Assembly (NCBI GenBank): GCA_004794655.1
Contig: SMMW01000534.1
Span: 1,061,501-1,125,500, forward strand
Length of the DNA stretch: 64,000 nucleotides
Source: Marisa cornuarietis
Lineage: Eukaryota > Mollusca > Gastropoda > Architaenioglossa > Ampullariidae
Direction: 5' to 3'
A model generated the notes under the pieces. The model was not told the DNA's origin. It saw only the letters and a list, made by a program, of their open reading frames with translations, and ran no database searches. Position 1 is the first letter of the stretch. The number at the start of each line of letters is the position of its first letter. This document shows, piece by piece, positions 11,052-23,424 of the stretch. Position numbers and translations under genes: made by a program.

Positions 11052-14000
11052 AACCCAAAAGATTAACCAGCATTCACGAAGCCAAGGACTATGTACAAAA
11101 CTTTTGAACCCATTCCTTGCTGTTTGCAATGGCGATAGTCGTCTGCTGAGATAAAGGAAACAACATCTCCAGCTTCCATTTCTGTCCCCGTAATGCTGTT
11201 GGAGCCGCCAAACTCTCCGGTTTGCTTCCAAGGAGAATAAATGACCTACAGTCTGGACAAACCAGACCAGAGGATCTGCACATTAGGTGGAAACTTTTTC
11301 GCTCCACTGTGCAAGCTAACAAGCAGCCAGTAACCTGCTTTAGGAGTCCAGAGATGGGGGATAAAGAGTAAGGAGGGCGGTGGGAAGGTAGTGTGAGGGA
11401 AGGTTAGACATTGTGAGACTTTTTCAGAAGACCGTTAAAACTGTGCACTAACTGTCAGCCTTAAGAGTTTGTTTTAAGAGAGAGAGAGAGAGAATGGTGA
11501 GTCTTCTCGTGTCTGGAAGTCTTGAAACAATTTCTCTGGAAACTAAAAATGCTCTGCTACGGATAAATGGTTAAGCACTGTTCTTTTTTTTTACGACATT
11601 GTGAACTTTTTGAAGAGAGTGTGGATACTGTTCTGCGCCAGTAGCTTGCCCGTTATTCTGGATATTGTACTGTACAAATTATTATTATTATTAATCGTCG
11701 TAGTATGTATAGAGAAAGGACATAGGTAGCCAGATAAGTATAACTTTTTTTTGTATATATACACATACAAGAGAAGAAGATGTTTGTGTTACTTTTCACT
11801 CAAGGCCTGAGGGCAAAGAACTTCAGAAGGACAGCAGTGGGCAGCACAGAACCTGTTACCGATGAAAAACCGCGCAGTACAGTTATATGTAGGCAATACT
11901 GTTATATCGACCATATACAAAGAACATTCTTCTTGTTGAGCGTGATTATGTGCTATATAAATCACACGTTTATTATCATTCTTATTTGAATGATCTCTTG
12001 CAATAAAAACAGATTTGTCATTTTTATCCTACGCGCTGCAAGACATGGACAGATAAATATCATGGCATTTGAGAACGAGAACTTCGTTTATTGTGTCATA
12101 ACCGATTTGATCAGATTACAGTGCAATATCGGTGAGTAGAATACAAGTATACAACAATCGATCTGCAAAGAAATGCTGAACGGACTCCACAACCCCTTAA
12201 TATTGGTGTTTCGAAGATTTACATCATGAAAAAGGGGGTGGATGGAGAGGGTAGGGAGGTTCGTGCGATAACCTTATCTGCTGCGACAAGATGGTTGTGT
12301 CACTTGTGTCTCTGCAGCAGAAGAGACTGGAGGACACCAAGGCTTCCACGGCGAAGCAAGAACGAAGGAATGACCTTTTAACACCGGGAAGTCCTCAGCA
12401 ACAGACAAAAATAGCGGAACTCGTGCGCGCGCGTGCCTCGTGGAGAGCGGTGTGACGGTGTCAGGCCAGGCTGTTGGGAGGAGAGCGGAAGCGGGGGAGT
12501 CGATGGTAGAAGCAGCTTCAGTCTGATGCGTTACGGGGGGGTTACGTGCTACCCACGTTACGCGGACAAGCAGACCAGTGCTTGCGACAAACGGAGTCTT
12601 CCCTTGATTCCCCGCGCAGCAGAGGTCGTCCTTCTGCAGTGCTAAGCGTTGAGGATAAGGCGGGGGTCCGGCGACCGTCCATCCCCCCCCAGCCACTCCC
12701 TGCTTGTCATCACAGGCGATGCATGCACAAGCCGACCAGCGTGGAATCGATTCGAAGTCGAAGCTAGAGAAGAAGGAAACGATGAGTCCTTCGCTGAGGG
12801 GCACACGCGCCACGACAGTGACCCCCCCCCTACCTTTTGGGTTTTTTTTCTTCCCTTCCACCCTGTCCATCATCTCAGAGTACGCATACCTGCTGTCGAT
12901 AATTCCACGCATCTCTGTAGCGCATCTCCCTTGTCCACCACTTCGATGTCTGTGTACGTCAATGGGTGCACGTCTCCAGCTCGCCGGTAGAGGCCGCCAC
13001 CACTGAGGCGCGGGGACCGACAAGGAACTCGTCCTCAGTCCTGGGGAACTTGTGCAGGGGAGACACTGAAGAGTTGCAGTGCTCTTGTTACACAGTAGAA
13101 TCAGCGCTTGGTGTCCTCACACACTCACAGCTGGCACTTGTACCTCCCATACACTACCCCACCTTGGCTTGCAAGGCTGTGTCAGACAGTAGGGAAGATC
13201 AATGTGCGTCCGCTTCTGATCTGTGGCACCCGCTGGTCTGATCGATAAGCCCTCGTTTTCTTCCTTCCTTGTCGTATTCTGGAAAACTCCAGCGATAGTT
13301 GCAGAAGCGTCCGTCTCCTGGCGAATCAGCAACAGCACGCGCTGGCAAGAAATCCTGCCAAAAAAAAAATCTGAAGAAGAAGCACACGTGGGGAAGAAAT
13401 CCTACAGCCTGCTGACCAGAAAGTACAGCAAGAATTTTCGCTGACAGGCTCGACGGAAATAGCTGGCAAGAAATCCACTGAAAGTTTGGTCAGGAGAAGG
13501 TGACATGGAATACATTGACATGCTGGCCAGAGGGACTGGCAAGAAATCCAGCGAAAGGTTGGACATGAGTTAGACCTGGTCAACAATGCAAGGGAAGCAA
13601 ATGTGCTGTGAGTGAGGGAGCTCTCATGCGAACAGTTTTGACGCAAACTGCTCCTAGCACGTGATTTTGAAGGAGGGAGGGAGGGAGGCTGTGTGCGCTG
13701 ACCCTGCCTCCAACGGTCTAGAAACCCTCCGTTGCGCTGGACGATGAAGCGATGTTTTCCTGACAGGCGCGGGGATGCTACACGGTTGACCCATTTCATG
13801 TCTAACTGTTGGGATGGTCTTGGCATCTGATGCGGTTATCTCGTGCACCTGGCATCTGTGTTGATAACAATGGTTGTAATGTTTCCTGACACTGGGATGT
13901 TGTGCCACGCCGTGACCCCGTGACCCTGCAGTAGCCTTGTGGTCAGTTGTGAGCATTGTGCATCCTCCAGGACAGGTGAGTGGGCCATAGTCCAGACAAG

Positions 14001-14300
14001 GTAACCATGAGCTGGCTGCCAGCTGTCCGGCCAGTTCACATATTCACCTTCTTCGTTTTACGGTGAAACCTTTTCTTTATGGTAAAGTATTTTATTAGAT
14101 TGTCTTCCCTTGTTATTTACATCGTCATGCTTTGGTTCCCTCCTCTCTGCTTCCTGTCTCTGATGTAGTATGTATGATGTGCAGTATGGTGCAGTGTGAT
14201 ACGAAGTGGAAGATGAAATATGTTGGTGTGGAAGGGCTTATACAGAGTATTGTTTACATTTACAACCGTTGATTAACTGTTTTATTTAGGAATAATTATT
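11052..14300. other. No gene recognised; GC-rich centre and degenerate GCTGGCAAGAAATCC repeats
   Basis: The 12.4-13.1 kb part is GC- and CpG-rich and leaves long frames open on both strands, the longest 249 codons on the minus strand (12274-13023), with no recognisable domain. The motif CTGGCAAGAAATCC recurs at about 13342, 13463 and 13536, with a looser copy near 13395. Confidence 0.5.
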
Positions 14301-14302
14301 GT

Positions 14303-14372
14303 TCATTACTATTTATTATGGGATTTGTAAAGAGCATCTGCCCATATCGACAAGCGCTCAATGTGTTGCACA
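14303..14372 (-). mobile_element. LINE-type 3' tail remnant
   Basis: Read on the minus strand the segment gives CATTGAGCGCTTGTCG, then GCTCTTTACAAATCCCATAA and an AT-rich end. This is the style of 3' end (gcgcttTAcaaa(t)nATT) shared by many animal LINE and SINE families. No coding part remains. Confidence 0.4.
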
Positions 14373-15069
14373 CGAAAGAAAACAAATGAACTGACAGTCA
14401 ACGATACAGAAGGATATAAACATCAGCAAACAGATAACATGATTGAATGAAGACTTGAGGAATGCGCAGAACTTGTCTACTGGTTATACAAGATATTTCT
14501 TAAAGAAACATTGTGTGAGGCCGTATTTAAAGACTTCGAAAGTAGGCACAGTCCGGAGAGAAGGGGGGGGGGAGATAATTCCTAGCAGTGGGACCAGAGA
14601 AGGAAAAGGAGCGTCTGTCGAGTTCCTCCCGTCTGATGCATGTCACAGAAGGAGGACAACACAGGCAGACCTCAGAGACCGACTCGGGTATAATCTGTAC
14701 GAACAGGCCGGTGGCCTCGTGATAAAGACTCAGCTCCATTCTCCTTTTTTGTGTCTACCTCCCACCCTCCCTCTGTCTGTCTGTCTGCCTGTCTGCTGTT
14801 CTAGATTCCGACTACCCAAGTCTCAAATTCAGACCTTACTGTCTTACTGTTCCCTAAAAACAATGGTTGGCGAGGAGTGGTTATGTGCACTCGCATTGAG
14901 AAAACCAGAATAAATAAAACTAACATAAATGCCGACTAACACGTGCACGCACAAAAACAAACTTGGCAGTTATCATAACCGCATTCACGCACTTAGCACC
15001 GTTTCTTGGACGTAGACACAGCAACGAAGTGTTGTCTGTGAGAAATAAATCCACTTGGTCTCTGTCTTA
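14373..15069. other. No gene recognised
   Basis: A 156-codon frame at 14443-14913 has no domain, and its C-terminal half lies in pyrimidine-rich repeats. Confidence 0.55.
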
Positions 15070-15460
15070 TGAATGCAATGCGGTCGTTGTACTGTGAATG
15101 CAATATGATTGTTGTATTCTAAGCACAGTACGACCCTTGTATTCTCAGTACATGATCACTGTAAAGGAAATGTGATCCCTTTATCCTGATGGCAATGTGA
15201 TCCCTCTTAATGGCAATGTGGTCTCTCTACTTTTAAGGGCAACATGATTGTTGTATTCTGATGGCAATACGGTCGCTGTATTTTAAGAGCAATATGATTG
15301 TTGTATTCTCAACACGATGTGATCGCCGGATTTGAAAGGCTAATACGATCTGTATTTAAGTACGATATGATCGCCGTGTTTAAGGCTAATGCAATTGCTA
15401 TATCCTGAGATATGATCGCCATGTTTAAGGCTAATACAATTGCTATATCCTGAGATATGA
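15070..15460. repeat. Degenerate minisatellite (GCAATGTGATCGTTGTATTC-like)
   Basis: Units of about 25-45 bp resembling AATATGATTGTTGTATTCT recur through the segment. The last two (about 15362-15458) are a near-identical pair built on GATATGATCGCC and CTAATACAATTGCTATATCC. Confidence 0.85.
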
Positions 15461-16671
15461 TTTCTTCCAATCTTCAAGGCTGATCGCTTTCCAGCTCTGC
15501 AAGTCGTTATTATTTAATCTGGTTCTTGTTCTTTCTCGTATTTCTTCAAGGCATTAGTACACGAGAGAAAGATTTAAGGATAATTTAAGGTTCTTTATTT
15601 GAAACTTGAGACAAGAGGCAGCTTTTTGGAGTCGTCCTGCCAATGTCTCAAGCTCCGTCATCAAAATAATAAATGTAGAAAACATTCTTCAGGCTGGATT
15701 GCTGATGCTAGGTTTTGGCATCAGGATACCAGGCTAGCAGCATCCATGTTACATCAAGCATGAAAATTGTTCAGCTCACCTTTTACGTGCTGATGGATTA
15801 AACGTGTTCCCGAGTTGGAGAAGATGTGAGGGTCATGTAAGAGGTCACGTGCACTACAGTGGTTAAAAGGCCTCTCGCCTCTACAGGCTGCTGTTTGGGC
15901 GCCGGTCACATTCCTCGATCCCCGTCGCAAAATGTAGTCTGGGTGCTGTGGAGATGTTGCTGGTTCGAAAATAATGCTGATGGCAGTTTTCTGTTATCGA
16001 AAAAAAAAAAATGTGGCGCATTGAATAATGTAGAGTACTTGTTGCGTGTATGAGAAAGCTGTGACACTTTGTCGGATAATGTTTGACGAGAACATGCTAA
16101 GATAAATATTCACGCACTGGCACCCAACAGCAGCTGCAGAAATAACATAGACATACACGCACACACGCATCCCCACAACATACACGGACATACCGCACGA
16201 GAAAGATCGGTCGTTGGGAAGTTTCACCGAACCTCGTTTTGAACTCGGGTTAACAGCGCAGAGAAAAATGTAGGAGTAGCAAGTCTGCCTGTTTGGGCAC
16301 AGAAAGCTCTTGTGGTATTTGAAAAGAAATTCAGACTATGCCCCAGAGTTAGACAGGTTTTAAAAGTAAAACTTTTCATTTGTCTATTTTTTATTTTGCC
16401 GGCTGCACAAACCCTTCATCAGACTGGTACGTCGACGAGATGATCTGTCTCCGCCCACTGCAGCTTCCTGTTTTCACCTGACAAGACCCGTATGTACATG
16501 TCGGACACAAAATAAGCCTTTTTCTGCTGAGTCTAAGCCTCCATATCAATACCTGCGTTAACCGTCTGAGACATAGTGAAGGCATGCTTTTCTACCTTGG
16601 ACACTGCAGACCACATACGTTCATTGCCGAGCAGGTTTTGCTTCACCTGGAAAATGTAGAATATTTGACCA
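15461..16671. other. No gene recognised; possible degenerate tRNA-like SINE near 15850-15975
   Basis: AGTGGTTAAAAGGCCTCTCGCC near 15859 and TTCCTCGATCCCCGTC near 15911 resemble pol III A and B boxes, with a second GGTTCGAA near 15961. The match is too weak for a firm call. Confidence 0.3.
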
Positions 16672-17093
16672 TGTTACGAATGAAATGTTTTAGTGGGTCC
16701 AGGTCAATCCTAGCGAGCGCGTGAGTGAGTGTGAATGACGCAAGCCTTGATGAATGACGCAAGCCTTGATGAATGACGTAATCTTTGATGTCAAAAATTT
16801 CGAGCAAGAGAGCGCATGCGTAACGTTAGAGTGAGCGTTGAGAAAGAAGAAGCGAGTAGGTTTAGAGTATTGGAGGCGTGTGTCGCCATTATATGTTTTA
16901 AAAGTTGAAGCGGGCGTGTGTCGCCGCAATGCAGGAGTGTGTTGTGGTTTGATTTCCATCTACCTGAAGTAAAGACTTGTTTATCGTTTTGGACTGCCGC
17001 TGTCCCGTGTTTCTTGAGAAGTTGACACCGCCAGATTATCTGGACCCGAACGAGCCAGTAACGGTCAGTCAGCCAGCACCAGTTTAGTTAACA
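16672..17093 (+). mobile_element. Solo LTR, copy 1 (422 bp)
   Basis: The segment begins TGTTACGAATGAAATG and ends TTAGTTAACA, giving the TG..CA ends of an LTR. It is flanked by an exact 5-bp duplication, GACCA, at 16667-16671 and 17094-17098. It is homologous along its length to 41489-41902. No internal retroelement coding region lies beside it, so it is a solo LTR left by recombination between the two LTRs of a full element. Inside are short repeats of TGAATGACGCAAG (16733-16780). The superfamily cannot be named without internal sequence. Confidence 0.85.
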
Positions 17094-17098
17094 GACCA

Positions 17099-18811
17099 AG
17101 TTTGGTAAAGTTGTGTGTAAAGGTCACAGGAAACCAGATGTTCCAGGCCAGACGTTCGGGACATTGGAATGTTGGTCAACATGCTAAGTTCAGCCTAGTT
17201 TCCCAGTACAATGGGACTTAGCGACAAGTCGCCTCAGAACGACCAAGAGGGCAAGAGATGCTCGACCTTGTCCTTCATCCTGCCTACTTCCAAAAGGCGA
17301 GATCCTTTAGCTATTTTCTCGTTTCTGTTTCTTTTTATTTCCGTCCCATGCCCTTTTGCTACTGCGAAGAAAGAAAACCTTATCATTAGTTGCAGTATTC
17401 ATATCAGACACTTGAGACGTTTTGTATTTCTGAAACAATATTCCTCATGCATGGAAATATATGATAACAGGTTAAGAAAAATTTGAATGGCTGGGTTTTA
17501 ATGAAATGCTTACTATTTGTCATTGTTAGTGGCATCTATTAATAGTGCCTGATGTATATATCGCATCGTAAGATTATTTCCACACAACTATTTTGGATAA
17601 ATTAATATTCTGGTCCAAAGGATGTGTTCTGTTCCCTGTCGTCATGCCTTGATGCTTTCATCATAAAATATTTGCACTTCATTTTCTCTTTAAAAGAATA
17701 AAGTAACGTTTGCACGGTCATTTAACACGTCAATAAACAGAACTTTGCTCTCACAAGAGTAAATAATTATTTGGTCCTCACAGTCTCTCATCCCTCGTTG
17801 TAAGTGTAGAGTGGCAATAATACACGATACCAACCTGTGACCTCAGCTAATGTTTGCAGTATACTGAGACTGAGCAAGTGCCTTGTCACCTCGTGTCAGA
17901 TTGTCTACCCTTGTTATCATGCATTATGTGCTGGTTCACAAATATTTACTAATACTGCATTCACGAGACAATCGCCTGCAAAGAGGCTTCTTCCGCTTGC
18001 ATAAAATGTTGTTTTTTTTTAAACCTAAGAAAGAAAAAAAAAAGCCCTCGGAATTTGACAGAAACTTTCAATTTTTATTGGACAAATGAGTTCTCGTTCC
18101 TGAATTCCTTCGGCGCGCGCTTCCATCTCGCGTGGCATTTCTAATTTATTTGAAACATGCACGTGATCGGAATGTGCGTAGTTGGGGATTCTGGTAACGG
18201 GCGAGAGTTCTAATGGCCTCCAGCACAAAAGGTTTTGAAGGGAACGGCACTGTTCCGAGAAGCGTTTTCCCGCAGACTGACTTTGCACCGTGAAGAACAG
18301 CCTGATGGCGAAACCAATCTTTCAGACTGCTTTGGGAAGACCTATCCGTTCTGGTTGCTATGGAGAATCTTTGGAGAGGTCAATCTTTCTGGTTGTCTGG
18401 CTATTATAGCCGTCTAATCACAGGTCAGTCTCTCGCAGTCTGATCAAAGGTCTCATTTTTTGCTAGTTTCTAGAAATCTTCCGCGAGAAGGGAATATTTT
18501 GAATATGAAAGTCTGTTTTAAGTAATTGCTAAAATCATAATAATAAAATCAGATTTGATAGAGAGCTAGAAGAAGGATGATTAATTTTCCATAGCATTAA
18601 TCTTTATGTAGACACAACTCCTGTTTGCACAGCTTTATTTGTAAACGGGGAAAAAGAAGACCGCGTAGCATTACAAGAAGCTTAAGAACAAAATGTCCAG
18701 CTCTACTGATAAATTTTCATCGTTGATCAACGGGTCCAGATCCTCTTTCGCTGGCTTTGTCTACACCGTCTGTAATTTTCTTGTACACAATGCACACAGC
18801 ATTCTCTTGTC
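17099..18811. other. No gene recognised
   Basis: AT-rich sequence. Frames of 60-91 codons are present but have no domain. Confidence 0.55.
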
Positions 18812-18970
18812 TTTAAAGGCCTACAAGCTTGCAAAACTTTTTTTTTTAATCGAATAACTGGCTGATTTCCTACGAATTAAAAAAAATCAAAATCTATTGG
18901 AATAACCACCACCACCACCACCACCGATCAATGCAGCTACAAGCCTACACACGTCACCATGCATAGAAAG
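18812..18970 (+). repeat. Dispersed repeat, copy C (diverged)
   Basis: Starts TTAAAGGCCTACAAG and ends CACCATGCATAGAAAG. Both ends match copy B at 49318-49452 in order and roughly in spacing. An (ACC)n tract at 18908-18925 interrupts it. Confidence 0.45.
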
Positions 18971-19848
18971 GGAACTAACATGTGACATCACAATGTTTTT
19001 TGATATACCTTATGAACTTATCACTCGTTGGGTGTAGCCTTGACAAAGTGTACTTGTAATGTCAGTGGGTTTTGTTTGCTTGACATCTCTGTGCGTGTGG
19101 CGATGTGCGCAAACTCGTATTTCGACAGGAGAGTTAGTTACCCTGATGTGGGGCAAGTACAGCCTTGCGCTAAGCTCAGCTCAGTCATTTGAAAAACAAG
19201 GCTGTCTTGTAGGTCTTTAAGAGCAGCAGCCTAATCCTCTCACCCTCGGGCACCGACGTGAAGTGAACGACTCAACGTGTGACGCCTTACCGCACGTGCA
19301 GCTGGAGCGGCCACTGTCCGCGCATGCGCAGTGACTCCAGACTCCAGACCGATCGATGGACTCGTTCAGGCGACGAGCCGCCAGAAACACATGCATTCAC
19401 GTCTGCTAAATCGGTAATGAATAAATAAGGTATAGATATGTATGACTCCCGCCACAATGACCTTTGCTGTCTTAGGACTCGAACCTTTTACAAAACGCCC
19501 TCATGGTTTTTTTATTTTTTTTTTAAAGTTTAGTCGACATTGCTAACTGCACATGACCTGAACCTATTCCTTTTTCTCTTTAAAAAAATCGTTTAAATTT
19601 CGTTAAATATAGTGCTAGTGGGCCTCCACAAGAAGTCGACAGCTTTCTACATAATTGTGTCGACCCCTTCGTCAGCAAGATGGCGGAAATTTCGTTAAAC
19701 TTCACGTAAATCTGTCCTTTATTATAGATGATGGGTTTGATGAAAAGAAGGATGCTGCGTTTAAAAACAGTCTACTGGGTTCACGTGTCGAGTGAAGAAA
19801 AATCAATGATATACACGCGTAGAATATAGGATAGTCAGAGAAACACAG
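18971..19848. other. No gene recognised
   Basis: A CpG-richer stretch near 19240-19390 is the only feature. No gene-like frame. Confidence 0.55.
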
Positions 19849-20783
19849 TCTATACTATGTGTGATGTCACTATACTCTAGACTATGTGTGATGTCACTAT
19901 ACCCTAGAATATGTGGTGTCATTATACTCTAGACTATATGTGGGTCACTATACTCTAGAGTAGACTATGTGTGGTGTCACTATGCTCTGGACTAAGTGTG
20001 ATGTCACTAGAGACTAGACTATGTGTGGTGTTACTATGCTCTGGACTAAGTGTGATGTCACTATACTCTAGAACATGTGTAATGTCATTATACTCTAGAA
20101 TATGTGTGGTGTCACTATACTCGAGACTATGTGTGGTGTCACTATGCTCTGGACTAAGTGTGATGTCACTATACCCTAGAAACTAGACTATGTGTGGTGT
20201 CACTATGCTCTGGACTAAGTGTGATGTCACTATGCTCTAGAACATGTGTGGTGTCACTATGCTCTAGACTATTTGTGGTGTCACTATGCTCTCTACTATG
20301 TGTGATGTCACTATACCCTAGAATATGCGTGGTGTCACTATATTCTAGACTATGTGTGGTGTCACTATGCTCTAGACTGTGTGATGCCACTATACCCTAG
20401 AATATGAGTAGTCACTATACTCTAGCTATACTATGTATGATGTCACTATACTCTAGACTTTGTGTGGTGTCACTATACTCTAGACTATGTGTAGTGTCAC
20501 TATACCCTAGACTATGTGTGGTGTCACTATACTCTAGCTATACTATGTGTGATGTCATTATACTCTAGATTATGTGTGGTGTCACTATACTCTAGACTAT
20601 GTGTAGTGTCACTATACCCTAGACTATGTGTTGTGTCACTATACTCTATATTATGTGTGGTGTCACTATACCCTAGAATATGCGTGGTGTCACTATACCC
20701 TAGAATATGCGTGGTGTCACTATACCCTAGATTATGTGTGGTGTCACTATACTCTAGACTATGTGTGGTGTCACTATACTCTC
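19849..20783. repeat. Large minisatellite, about 27-bp unit, roughly 35 copies
   Basis: Units of the type ACTATGTGTGGTGTCAC, then TATACTCTAG, repeat through about 935 bp with many point variants and a few short or long units. Because the unit is 27 bp, the three frames translate as periodic peptides (for example LCVVSLYSR, nine residues). These are not taken as genes. Confidence 0.97.
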
Positions 20784-21141
20784 GTGGAAAGGAAGACATT
20801 TCTAAAGAGTGCGGGTGCTGTCTAGTTATCAAAAGATGTGTAATTGACAGGAATTGTTAGCACTGTAAAGAAAGTTCTAGTCTAAATTATCAAAAGCTTA
20901 CCTAGCAAGGAAAAACTTTCCATCTACAAGAGCCCACTGGCGTATTATTCGAGATTTCTGGTTAAGCAACGATATAATTATTGTCCAAGATCATGAGCCT
21001 TCTCAAAAATGAAAAACAAGTTTCCTCAAACACTAAAACTGCGCCTAACTTCTAGATTGATGTTCCTTTCTTCAGCCCAAATTCCTGACTGATGTCCCTT
21101 TAACCAGAGCCTAACTTCTAGACTGATTTCTATTTTAATCA
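20784..21141. other. Degenerate CTAACTTCTAGA repeats, no gene
   Basis: From about 21046 the phrase CCTAACTTCTAGA(T/C)TGAT recurs. It continues beyond the SINE at about 21397, so the SINE sits inside this small array. Confidence 0.5.
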
Positions 21142-21316
21142 GGGCGGTCCGGTGGCGCAACGGTTAGCGCCTGTCACCAATACAGTGAAGCTTGGCAGAC
21201 CTGGGTTCAGATCTCGTCTCGGGCATTGTGTTCTTTCTCTGCATGTTGCATCTATTTACAGGGGTGACTGGTTTGTCGTGATAAAACCTTAGTTGCTGGC
21301 TCGGTATAAAACACTG
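21142..21316 (+). mobile_element. tRNA-derived SINE, copy 1
   Basis: The head carries a pol III A box (GTGGCGCAACGGTTAGCGCC) and a B box (GGGTTCAGATCTC) spaced as in a tRNA. The body includes TTCTTTCTCTGCATGTTGC and ends CCTTAGTTGCTGGCTCGG, then TATAAAACAC. It matches the copy at 40826-41000 over its whole length of about 175 bp. The tail is followed by a (CA)n tract (about 21342-21366). It is too long, and its cloverleaf too broken, to be a working tRNA gene. Confidence 0.9.
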
Positions 21317-23424
21317 ATTCCCCCCCCTCCACCGCCTCCGCACGCACACACACACACACACACACACCATTTCATCATCTTGTTTATTTGGCCAACTCCT
21401 AACTTCTAAATTCATGTTCAGTTTACCAGCGCCCACTCACTGCAATCTTCTCACGCCGGGGGATTATTCATGCTATAATCAGCCATGCCGTATGTTGAAG
21501 CACTACTCGGGGTAAATGCAGTGGAACATGATCAGCAGATTTTTTCTACCACATAGAATTCATTGAGGTATGTTCCTCGGTGCTCAGTGTAATTCCTTTA
21601 CATTAACAAGCACAGCGGGGGGTCTAAAAAAATCGGGCCTTGAGTTTCTGGTTGAAGGGGGGGGGGGTTGTCGAATTCCCACAGGTCGCTGCTTTGTTTT
21701 GTGTCCTGCTCAGTGAGGGACAGTGGGGTGGTCTCTCTCTCTAAAGTCCACTGGGACTGATCTGGTTACTTCACTGACAGGCGGGGAGAGAGGATACCAG
21801 GGTCAAGGAGAAATAAACATGTAATGGAAACTGTAGACTGAAAGCATTAGCACAGACAGGGAAGCATGACCTGGTCGATAGGTTCCAAATGTTTTATTTC
21901 ACTTTCAAGATGACTTCAAAGTCACTTCACACAAAGTGTTTTTGCGCGTGTGACCTTTTGTTGACCTTTCTACACTTTGAATGCTGCATCACTCCACATC
22001 CCAGTGCCTCCTGACGAGGCCCCACAAATCCCAGGACACGAAATGTGTTCCGCTTTATGATCAAACCACTTTACGTGTCCAACATTTGCGCAATTTTCTT
22101 AAAGGTGTATCTCGCATTTCCATCTACTCATCCATCCACCTGTTGAAAAGATGTTGGCGCTGCCTGCAAACAACCAATTTTTCTTCATTTTCTTTCCTTT
22201 TTCTTCGCCCCCGTGGGGCCAGCTTCTCGTGTCGGTGATTTACTCTTCGCCTTTCTCTGGCTGGGTGGCTGGGTGGCCCATCCTTTTCTTTTCTACTTTT
22301 TTTTCTCTCTCTCTTTCTCGACCCTTTTGCCTTTATTCCTTTCTGACAAACTCTCCCTCTCCCCCTGGAACCTTCTTTTGTCTAGACTGGTCTTTATCCT
22401 ATCTTCTTTCTCCCATCATACCTTATTTCCTTATTTACCGTTGGTTTCTTTTTTTCTGCAACCCCCCCTCCCCCACCTCACCTCTGGATTTGCCGTGCAG
22501 GGCGACTTGTTTTGGAGGAGGATGCGATCCTGGAGGTTGAGGTCCCTGATGGGTTACGATCCAGTATACCAACACACCTCTTTGGTTCGGACCTCTCCTA
22601 GATGGAGGGTTGGTGTGGCCCACATCAATCAGTCGGCTGACCATGCAATGCCCCAGATTTGCTAGAAAGCTGCGGCTAGGGTCAGTCTGGTGTCTGTAGT
22701 TCAGAGTATGTTTCTTTTGTAGCCTTTGTGCAGCCTTGCTGGAAATACCCTTCGTGATACCACTCAGTTGCATTCCCTCCTCCGTGGAGGGGTAGGTGCC
22801 AGAAAGCACGAACCGTAAATTTTCCGTTATGAACACAAACAAATCTAAGCTGGGTGAATTCTATTGAAAGAGTGAGCTGTGCTCGGACAGCGAAGATGAA
22901 GTGCGAGAAAGTGTGTGAAAGACTGAGCGGGGCTGCCCCTCGATGTGGAGGGCGCGGAGAAGGATCTCCCGCTCTCGTTACTCTCCCTTTTTGCTGTAGA
23001 TCGTGGTTTTAGGATTTAACAACACAACACCGATTAAAACCGTCAGGTTCCCCGGTCCGGTCAAGAGGGCGAGTGTTCCATCACAGAACACAAAACAGCA
23101 GCATAAATCATTCTCTGCTTCAGCCTTATCATTTACATCTTATATAGCGGAGCCTCTCACTGACGCCATGACATCAAAGAACAAGCGGCCGTCGTGAGAC
23201 GCTCGCACCCACGCACTCCTACTCAAAGCACTCTCCCATCCGCCTATTTTTCCGTTTCCCCATTCCTTTACTACATGATTGATTAAAAAAAATTAGCAGG
23301 TTTGTGTCAGCGAGCAAGGGATGGACGTGGACGAGCGACTTTTATCTTCGCCTCCTCGGTCCTCTGCCTTCTCCTTCTACTTCAGTCAAATGCTGTGTCT
23401 TTTTCCAGAAGGTAACTCACGTCT
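21317..23424. other. No gene called; possible LINE ORF1 tail near 23003-23197
   Basis: The plus-strand frame at 23003-23197 (AEPLTDAMTSKNKRPS at its end) stops about 230 bp before the LINE ORF2 start. It could be the end of that element's ORF1, but I cannot confirm homology. The rest is pyrimidine-rich. Confidence 0.35.

Noticed and set aside
10739..11231. Val/Leu-rich, Cys/Ser-rich and Lys/Asn-rich proteins
   Set aside because: They are translations of a CTT/GTT triplet array.
12274..13023. 249-codon minus-strand frame, the longest in the window
   Set aside because: It lies in GC-rich DNA where long frames are open on both strands, includes homopolymer-derived runs and shows no domain or family motif.
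16690..16959. Two related minus-strand proteins (here and at 41418-41702) sharing NVTHALSCS
   Set aside because: Both are antisense translations of the same LTR family.
19849..20783. Periodic proteins or a CRISPR-like array
   Set aside because: Units are contiguous with no unique spacers, and the peptides follow from a 27-bp unit. It is a minisatellite.
21142..21215. A functional tRNA gene
   Set aside because: A and B boxes are present, but the cloverleaf is incomplete and the sequence continues into a SINE body found again at 40826.
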